Part shown: positions 57,901 through 64,000 of the stretch, piece after piece
Position numbering within the stretch: the stretch's first letter is position 1
Layout of the letters: each line of letters starts with the position of its first letter
Assembly (NCBI GenBank): GCA_033964015.1
Contig: CM066923.1
Span: 5,132,978 to 5,196,977, forward strand
Length of the DNA: 64,000 bases
DNA from: Scolanthus callimorphus
Lineage: Eukaryota; Cnidaria; Anthozoa; Actiniaria; Edwardsiidae
Reading direction: 5' to 3'
The notes under the pieces: generated by a model
Database searches by the model: none
The model's input: the letters and a program-made list of their open reading frames with translations, nothing else
What the model was told of the DNA's origin: nothing
Program-made: the position numbers and the translations under genes

Positions 57901-58789
57901 TCTCTCTTTGTTTGAAATGCTCCATTTTTATATATCCTTCGGTGCGTAGCAGAGAAAGAAAGAGAGAATACTCATGGGAATGCCACGTGATCTGAAATGG
58001 GAAAACATTACGCCCACGCCGAGGAGGTCTATAGCTTGGTTATCTTTTAAAAATAACGAGTGACTTCAAGACCATGCAGTGAAAGGCGAATGCACTGCAG
58101 ATTTCTCTTGTGAGCAAGATAGGGACATGCCTGGATTGTTATCTTATTGGCACAAAATAGACACATGACACATGTGTAGCGACACTTTGTAGCGACACAT
58201 GTTTTCGGACTGTCACTGATCCAGGGAGCCCACGCAATTGTTTAATATGCTCGTCCCATTTACAGATCTATTTACCGGTCACCCTTTGGAAATGTACGGA
58301 ATGGTGAAGGCGCAACTGTGGCGTGCGCTCCGACTCGTGGTGGACACAGGCCTTCACTATCAGGACATGTCACGTGACCGAGCCAAAGCCTTATTTGTAC
58401 AATATCTCTGGGACGACAGTGACGTCATCGACAAGGAAATCACTCGGTACCAGTCCTGGCCGGGACAGGCCGTCACGTACATGACGGGCCAGCTTGCATT
58501 CTGGGAAATGCGCAAGTACGCGCAAAGGAAGTTGGGAACCAAATTTGACATAAAGGATTTTCACTATCACGTGCTATCACAAGGAGAAGTCCCTATGACG
58601 TATGTCAAAGAGCATATTGAGCACTATGTTCAGTGCGTCTTAGATCCCGCAGGGGAGGGTTGTGAGGATATTTTTGACACTACCCGTAAACCTACAACAA
58701 AAGAAGGAGCGCAGAGATGGACTAAAATGGAGCAGGAATTGAAAGATATTTGGAAAATGAAGCGATTGTTGTCGAAATCGCAACTTTAA
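51966..58789 (+). CDS. Membrane-anchored DUF885-family metallopeptidase-like protein, 8 exons
   Basis: DUF885 proteins are poorly characterised and resemble HExxH-like zinc peptidases. Exons 51966-52191, 52944-53239, 54048-54588, 54958-55088, 55719-55931, 56221-56566, 57552-57658, 58266-58789 give 794 residues if one base is added in exon 2. An N-terminal signal anchor (SVAGVIGLGCLFLGAVLV) predicts a type II ectoenzyme. Family motifs are SNRYDDR, HEAQPGHH with the candidate metal-binding histidines (exon 6) and FSEGWAMFAE (exon 7). In exon 2 the T4 run at 52996-52999 appears one T short; five T would join SYLASFPF to CNDISNRYDDR and fit the phases of exons 1 and 3. Repeats touch both splice sites of exon 5. 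Substrate unknown. Confidence 0.85.
52614..52764. mobile_element. Palindromic MITE in DUF885 intron 1
   Basis: TAGCAGAGGTTTGTTTCTGT with a following arm of about 50 bp is inverted at the right (ACAGAAACAAACCTCTGCTA). Confidence 0.8.
53356..53640. mobile_element. MITE with AATGGACGATTCCAG termini, copy 1, internally amplified
   Basis: AATGGACGATTCCAGCTATA at the left is inverted at the right (TGGAATCGTCCATT). The middle (53411-53590) is three tandem 55-bp units starting GTTACATTCCACGA. In DUF885 intron 2. Confidence 0.75.
53858..53997. mobile_element. MITE with AATGGACGATTCCAG termini, copy 2
   Basis: Shorter relative of the element at 53356, with GCGCGCGCTGCAT and GGTAGTTGTAGGACA blocks but no internal tandem array. 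Confidence 0.7.
54694..54873. mobile_element. MITE, CTCCCGGCTCGTCTCCTCGC family, copy 2
   Basis: GAGCTCCCGGCTCGTCTCCT is inverted at the right end (GAGGAGACAAGCCGGGGAGCT). Related to 17832-18022. In DUF885 intron 3. Confidence 0.75.
55581..55720 (+). repeat. 20-bp minisatellite, 7 units, running into a splice acceptor
   Basis: Five exact units GGGGAATAAAATTTCACCGT, one near-identical first unit and a diverged seventh unit GGGAATGCAATTTCACAGGT. The seventh unit supplies the AG acceptor and the first two bases of DUF885 exon 5 (starting at 55719). Confidence 0.9.
55938..56120. mobile_element. hAT-like MITE, copy 5, with exact TACGC duplication at a splice donor
   Basis: Ends CAGCGGCGTAGCCAGG and CCTGGCTACGCCCCTG. 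Flanked by identical TACGC (55933-55937 and 56121-56125). The left duplication lies within the donor G|GTACGC of DUF885 exon 5. The interior is close to the copy at 574. Confidence 0.85.
57213..57411. repeat. Direct duplication of a ~59-bp block
   Basis: The block starting TGTTCTGTCTTTAGAAAAGC occurs at 57213 and again 140 bp later at 57353, nearly unchanged. In DUF885 intron 6. Confidence 0.75.
57867..58001. mobile_element. Palindromic MITE with TCACGTGGCATTCCCATGAG arms
   Basis: CCCATTTCAGGTCACGTGGC with a following arm of about 45 bp is inverted at the right end (CACGTGATCTGAAATGGG). A partial relative lies near 49910. In DUF885 intron 7. Confidence 0.8.
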
Positions 58790-60226
58790 TATTAGTGAAT
58801 TCATAAAATGGTTTATTCTTTAAAATGAAGGGCAGTTGCGTTGAATGTTCTATGATTTTTCTTGAAAAAGACGTCTTGTTTTTAAGTTGGTCAATTTGGC
58901 ATGAGACATTGGCTATGGCTAAAGTGTTCACAAATACAAAATCGATAGATGAGGGAAATAGAAACACAAAATATGTTCAGTTGGCCAAAGAGCTATGTAT
59001 TCTTTTTAAATCTTTGGAGCTTAATTCACACACAGACACACGCACACACAGGAAATGTATGTAGGAATGGTAATTGTTATGATTTCCCATGGGCAAACAC
59101 ATTGATGCCATGGGTTTCTGCAGACATTTATTGGAGTCACACATTAATTGTGAGCCAGTTTACTGTTTTAACATTCGTGAACTTATTCGCCGGTGGACAA
59201 AAATAGAAAAGTAGGTCCTAGAAATTTTTATTCTCAAATCCCTAATCCTTACATGTCATTCTAAAATCTGTTGGGCGCCGCACCAAAATTCCCAAGTTTA
59301 TCATTCAAGTATTTTTAGGGAATTAAATCTGACTATAGATTGTACAATTCGCGCTTAGCTTTCCCTTACTAGATTAAAGAGGCTTTTCTTCTAATTCTAT
59401 CACGCTTCTTTCATAAAGAACAATTTGCCCCCTACAAATCATAACGGTATATCCGCCAGCATTAGAACACGTCTAATAATTTTACCAACCGATTCGCTAC
59501 ACGATAACTATTAAATATTCTAGCTTAATTTCTTTTAATGAATTTTATTCATTTTCGTCTGGGAATGTATATTTTATATGCTAACGGATTCTTTAACTAA
59601 ACGCACCAATTTTCTTCTACCCCAAACCTTAAAAAATTTACGCTGTAAAATTTGACACTTGAATTTTCAGTAACAATCTAGGTGTAATGTTATTCACGAA
59701 AACAAGACTTTAACAAGACGATTTGGTAACCTTTAAAACAATTTTTTTCAGTATTAGTTAAAATGGATCTTAATTTACGGGAGAAACGCATGCTAACGTA
59801 ACAAAGTTCTGAAGCTATTCATTATTAACTGAAAACTGAACATTTGTCCCGCCGTTTTCTTTTTAACATTCAATAGGGCCATTGCTTAGAAGTATAAATG
59901 CCGTATAGAGCAATTGTAAAAACATTTTATGTTTTGTTCACTTTATTTTCAGCATCTTTTATAACCTCTTTCTCGCTTTTCCAGTAGTTTAAGGAATACA
60001 TTCTGTACTGTCGACAATTTATCAAATTGATAATCCACTTGTCGCTCGTACATGAATAAAAATTAGTTAGCATGATACAATGAAATCATGTACAATAATT
60101 TTAATATGCGGTTTACCAGAAACCCGAAAGGTAATTATCGTAACAAACTGTTTTTGGAGAGCAGAGTTTGTCACGAATTATAACATTTGTCGGTTTCAAC
60201 TTGAATCTACGGCTTCGATGCAAAAA
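58790..60226. other. Intergenic, AT-rich
   Basis: The 3' flank of the DUF885 gene, then very AT-rich sequence. No gene or RNA is recognised. Confidence 0.5.
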
Positions 60227-60676
60227 TTGTTTTACATCACAAAAACGCAGTTATCTTTATAGAATAAAATGGTTATTCACAATAGAGGGAAGGATATTTG
60301 AGGCGATGCTATAGTAGGCTTGTTCTGTGGGTTGTTTTGTGATTGTTTTACATCACAAAAACCCAGTTATCTTTATAGAATAAAATCGTTATTCACAATA
60401 GAGGGAAGGATATTTGAGGGCGATGCTATAGTAGGCTTGTTCTGTGGGTTGTTTTGTGACTGTTTTACATCACAAAAACGCAGTTATCTTTATAGAATAA
60501 AATGGTTATTTACAATAGAGGGAAGGTTATTTGAGGGCGATGCTATAGTAGGCTTGTTCTGTGGGTTGTTTTGTGATTGTTTTACATCACAAAAACGCAG
60601 TTATCTTTATAGAATAAAATGGTTATTCACAATAGAGGGAAGGATATTTGAGGCGATGCTATAGTAGGCTTGTTCA
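60227..60676. repeat. 116/117-bp minisatellite, about 3.8 copies
   Basis: The anchor TTTTACATCACAAAAACGCA recurs at 60234, 60350, 60467 and 60584 (spacing 116, 117, 117). Later units are a multiple of three and read through without stops on the plus strand as a 39-residue repeat (GLFCGLFCDCFTSQK type). Confidence 0.9.
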
Positions 60677-60914
60677 CTTTTTAGAATATTTAGCTAAAAC
60701 GATTTTATTTTAATTGTATCTTTATTACTTTAAGTGCTTAAGGAGAATTGCGTCAATTATTGCTTCTTTTTCTCCGAACAAAGGACATCGAAGCTTGCAA
60801 AATATTTGATACGAATAAGGCAAAAGTTTTCTTTTTGGAAAATAGAATATTGGATCAAACTTACAATTAACTTCTTTAGGACTGCAATTTTCCTAATTTT
60901 GCGAACTCTACGCC

Positions 60915-61213
60915 CAGGGCGTAGCCAGGGGGGGGTTCCAGGGGTTCCGGAACCCCCCTCTCCCGCAGCGGAACCCCCCCTCGCCTCTGTTCTGGACCCG
61001 ACTTACTACTAAAATTGTAAATATTTAATAGACAACAAATAAAAGCTCCAATAAAGTGTAGCAAATTTCTTCAAGCGGTAGTTTTTCCCCGAGATCAATA
61101 TTTTTGGCTGGGTTTCCTGTGGCGAGAACGCAAAAAACACGTCCGATCTATGTGGAGTTTTTTATTTTTTGAATTTGGAACCCCCCCTCTCATAAGTGCT
61201 GGCTACGCCCCTG
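60915..61213. mobile_element. hAT-like MITE, copy 6, exact ACGCC duplication
   Basis: Starts CAGGGCGTAGCCAGGGGG and ends GGCTACGCCCCTG. Flanked by identical ACGCC (60910-60914 and 61214-61218). The interior repeats GGAACCCCCC blocks. Confidence 0.8.
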
Positions 61214-61218
61214 ACGCC

Positions 61219-62660
61219 AACTAACAAATCGCGGTTTGGCTTCCGTCAATCAAACGAGTGAATAGCTCTGGGTGATTTCACGCAGGCTTTGAGAGTTTTT
61301 TTTTAAATAAAATGGATTTAGCTTGGCTTCAAAACCACATTTTCCACCATAAGTTGCAAACGAATGTCTTGGTTTGAATGAAGGAAGCGAAAACGCAAAT
61401 TGGCGTTCGGAAATGTAAAGTTGGAGTTCGCAGATTTACGAATGGCAGAAAATGTAGTATTGTTTATAAACTTTTCTAAAAACAGCTGTGAAATTTCCAT
61501 AATCCACTCATTTGCGCTTGTTATAGCTCTAAATAGCCTTAAGGTTTGGTACTTTTAAATTGGCCCGAAACAACAGGAAGTTTTTACGACTTTGATAACT
61601 TTTGTATAGCTTTCCCCCCATCCGGAGCGAACATCAACAACTCAGCATGCCTGAATTTTATTATTCTGTTTATTTTCACTTTTAATTATTTCTATAATTA
61701 CTATGCTCCGTTTTAAAACTTTAGTTTTAAGTACGGGTAGTAAAAAATCATGTTTTTGTAATATCAGTTAAAAATATCTAAATCGCCGATACTACCGCTG
61801 TATTGAAATTGTTTCTGGTGAATTCAGTTTGAAATAAATAAAAATAGTTCATTACTTTATTTTGAAATTTGTTTATGAAGGCTTCAAGCTTAGAGTTATT
61901 AGGAACGTTAATAGCCAGATTAAACAAGGTCTACGAGAAAAGATATTTTCTGTTGTTTATTTGAAGAAATGTTTTGCAAACTATTACTTCTTAACGAGAA
62001 ATATGTAGTAAAGTTATTTCAAAACTCCACTTACTCAGAAAAAGTTTTTGAATTACTTGGTACTTTAGCATCGAAAATTTTTCAAAAACTTCACTGTGGG
62101 TTGTTTTATTTTGGTTTCTAAAAAACAAACTAGGACCTTTCAAATCGCCAGGATAACAGGGTATTTTGGCATAGACCATGAATGAATAAAATCTAGCTAT
62201 TATCCAATTGACCACATAATTATAATTATAGTACAGCTAAGTTATTTGACATTTTCTTTTCCTCTAAGAATAAACTTCCATAAAAGCACTTACTGACTTA
62301 CTCTAAGTTCATTTACGAATAAAAGAAAACAAAATGTCAAACTTAATTAGTGTGGACTGTGTGGACTTTCTGAAATAAATTACTGTCAAAGTTATAATTG
62401 TTTTAGAATTGGATTTTGGTTTTGTTTCTGATTGCAAAGCCATCAAAGACTTGTATGCTTGGCGAAGGTTGAGCCCCAGGGTAAATAATATATTCATATT
62501 TCAAATTCACATCAGGAAAAATAAAGTGATGTGGTGCCTGAATTCATTATTTGAACATCTTACAAATGTAATTCGAATTCAATGCAGATATTTTAGATTA
62601 TTTTCATCTGTAAACGATGTGATATAATTTCTAGAATTTTTATTTTAAAATTTCTAAATA
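61219..62660. other. Intergenic, AT-rich, 3' flank of the Kv gene
   Basis: No ORF of interest and no clear repeat. Probably includes the Kv 3' UTR. Confidence 0.5.
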
Positions 62661-63890
62661 TTAAAACCTTGACATCAAGCTGTTTTTCCTGTGTGACTTG
62701 AAGCCAAAGTAAGATTTATTTGTCAACTTTTCTAGTTTATTTCGAAAATGTGCCGCAAATCGAAAAAGTGGCAAAGCAATCACTAGGGCACCCAGCACTG
62801 CACAAATGCCGCCGATGAATTTCCCAGATGGCGAGAGAGGCACTTTGTCTCCGTACCCTATCGTGGTTATTGTTATAATAGCCCACCAAAATGCATCAGG
62901 AATGCTAGAAAACTGAGAATTCTCCACGTCTACTTCCGCGAAATATATTGCAGTTGAGCTAACCAGCAGCATCATGACAGTGAACATAAGCAACATTCCC
63001 AACTCTTTCATCCCTCCAACAACTGTTAGCAGGAATATTTTCATTCTGTTCGAGTATCTTATAAGCTTGAATATACGAATTATAGTCAGAAATCTTAAAA
63101 TCCTGAGCGAGACTTCCGCTCTCGGAGCTGTTATTCTGACGATAAGGAATATATAAAATACGGCTACTGTCGTGAAGTCCACACAATTGGCCAGATTTCC
63201 AAAGTATTCTATTTTACTTGGAAAGGTTAAAAATCGCACGACGCATTCAAACGTGAACCATCCAAAGCAACCAATATCAAACGAAAACCAGGCATTTTCC
63301 AGCAAAAGGCGAGATTCCGAAAATTCGTAGATACCTGTAGCAGGTACCACTTCGCTATCTGATGTTGCTAAGCCATTGTCGTAACTGATAGATTTCACAG
63401 TTTCTAAACACGTAGCAGTTATGGAGAGATATATCATGAACTGCGAAAATAGCGCAAGGCTTTGAGCGAGTTTAGTAGAATTTGGCATTTCCAGCAACTC
63501 CCATAATTTCCTCTGCCATGGTATAAAAAGACGCGTCGGTGTTTGGTTACTCATCATGAATGTTTCGAACCTTTTAGGAGGGCCGTTTTCCTCCCTTGGT
63601 AGTTGGAAAAATCGGATTTCATCCGCGAATACTCTGTCTGGTACATTGTCGGGACAAATCAGTCGACCTCCGCTTTGATAGAAAAACAATATAGCCTCAA
63701 ACGCTTGTCTATGGCGATCGAAGAAATATTGATCCCTCAAGCTGTCGTAATATTGTGTCCTCTTAAAATGCGAGCCAAGTAGCGTCTGTGGAAACCTCTG
63801 TAGAACAGAAACTTTGACTTCAAATACGGCCCCACTGACATTTAGTGTTATTCGTTCTGTGAAGTCCACTTTTTCTGGCTCATTTTCCAT
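62661..63890 (-). CDS. Voltage-gated K+ channel subunit, Shaker/Kv1-type, intronless, divergent gating residues
   Basis: A 409-residue Kv subunit in one exon. The T1 tetramerisation domain (ITLNVSGAVFEV, FDRHRQAFEAILFFYQSGGR, ADEIRFF) fills residues ~12-105. Helices S1-S6 follow, with the selectivity filter TTIGYGD after DAFWWAIITI. S4 reads SLRILRFLTIIRIFKLIRYS: relative to Shaker the third gating arginine is Thr. S6 reads ALVIALPLFRFAAHFRNKL, so the PVP hinge is replaced by PLF. The C-terminus is only about 30 residues after S6 and has no PDZ-binding end. Cnidarians have many intronless Shaker-type genes, some acting as modifiers in heteromers. It probably reaches the membrane as part of a tetramer; homomeric function is uncertain. 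Confidence 0.92.
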   Translation of the reverse strand: MENEPEKVDFTERITLNVSGAVFEVKVSVLQRFPQTLLGSHFKRTQYYDSLRDQYFFDRHRQAFEAILFFYQSGGRLICPDNVPDRVFADEIRFFQLPREENGPPKRFETFMMSNQTPTRLFIPWQRKLWELLEMPNSTKLAQSLALFSQFMIYLSITATCLETVKSISYDNGLATSDSEVVPATGIYEFSESRLLLENAWFSFDIGCFGWFTFECVVRFLTFPSKIEYFGNLANCVDFTTVAVFYIFLIVRITAPRAEVSLRILRFLTIIRIFKLIRYSNRMKIFLLTVVGGMKELGMLLMFTVMMLLVSSTAIYFAEVDVENSQFSSIPDAFWWAIITITTIGYGDKVPLSPSGKFIGGICAVLGALVIALPLFRFAAHFRNKLEKLTNKSYFGFKSHRKNSLMSRF

Positions 63891-64000
63891 GCTTGAGCCG
63901 GCATCAAGGCAAAACCAAACCAGAACCCGAGATAAAGATACTCTCTAAATTCGACGGCAACGCGCGGCTTGAATGTTATGGTGCTCGAATATGAAATACT
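63891..64000. other. 5' flank of the Kv gene
   Basis: Upstream sequence of the minus-strand Kv gene. No further feature seen. Confidence 0.4.

Noticed and set aside
60320..60664. A 114-residue repeat protein
   Set aside because: The open frame comes from the 117-bp minisatellite. No start context, signal or neighbour supports a gene.

Overview
This is eukaryotic, animal nuclear DNA. Genes are intron-rich with GT-AG introns, intergenic DNA is AT-rich, and small inverted-repeat transposons (MITEs) are very dense. An anthozoan cnidarian such as a coral or sea anemone is the best guess. The reasons are the ancestral-type bilaterian orthologues, the intronless Shaker-type K+ channel and the intronless UGT cluster. 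This assignment is inference; no species marker was seen.

Layout: a MOGAT/DGAT2 acyltransferase (minus, 287-3668); a tRNA-Val(AAC) (minus, 4076-4147); a TMTC4 orthologue (plus, 18 exons, 4522-21932) with one UGT gene nested antisense in its intron 9; three further single-exon UGT genes (23532-30194, mixed orientation); TOMM40 (plus, 30740-34349); GPR180 (minus, 10 exons, 36026-43803) head-to-head with TGDS (plus, 14 exons, 44029-50924); a membrane-anchored DUF885 metallopeptidase-like gene (plus, 8 exons, 51966-58789); and an intronless Kv channel subunit with unusual gating residues (minus, 62661-63890). Exon boundaries were derived by hand from splice consensus, phase continuity and remembered family similarity.

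Functionally these are mostly housekeeping or membrane genes: glycerolipid synthesis, ER O-mannosylation, mitochondrial protein import, sugar-nucleotide metabolism and UDP-sugar conjugation. GPR180-TGDS is the same head-to-head pair as on human 13q32, where TMTC4 also lies, so part of the gene set looks like ancestral synteny. The shared 225-bp promoter carries NRF-1-like and YY1-like motifs.

The most unusual items are: (1) a 20-bp minisatellite whose last unit forms a 3' splice site, followed one exon later by a transposon whose target-site duplication overlaps the 5' splice site; (2) a ~1.2-kb near-perfect palindrome in GPR180 intron 1; (3) hammerhead-ribozyme-like cores in two Penelope-like retroelement remnants; (4) a Kv subunit that lacks the S6 PVP motif and one S4 arginine; (5) five one-base frameshifts at short same-base runs in four otherwise intact genes, which suggest consensus errors in the assembly rather than decay.
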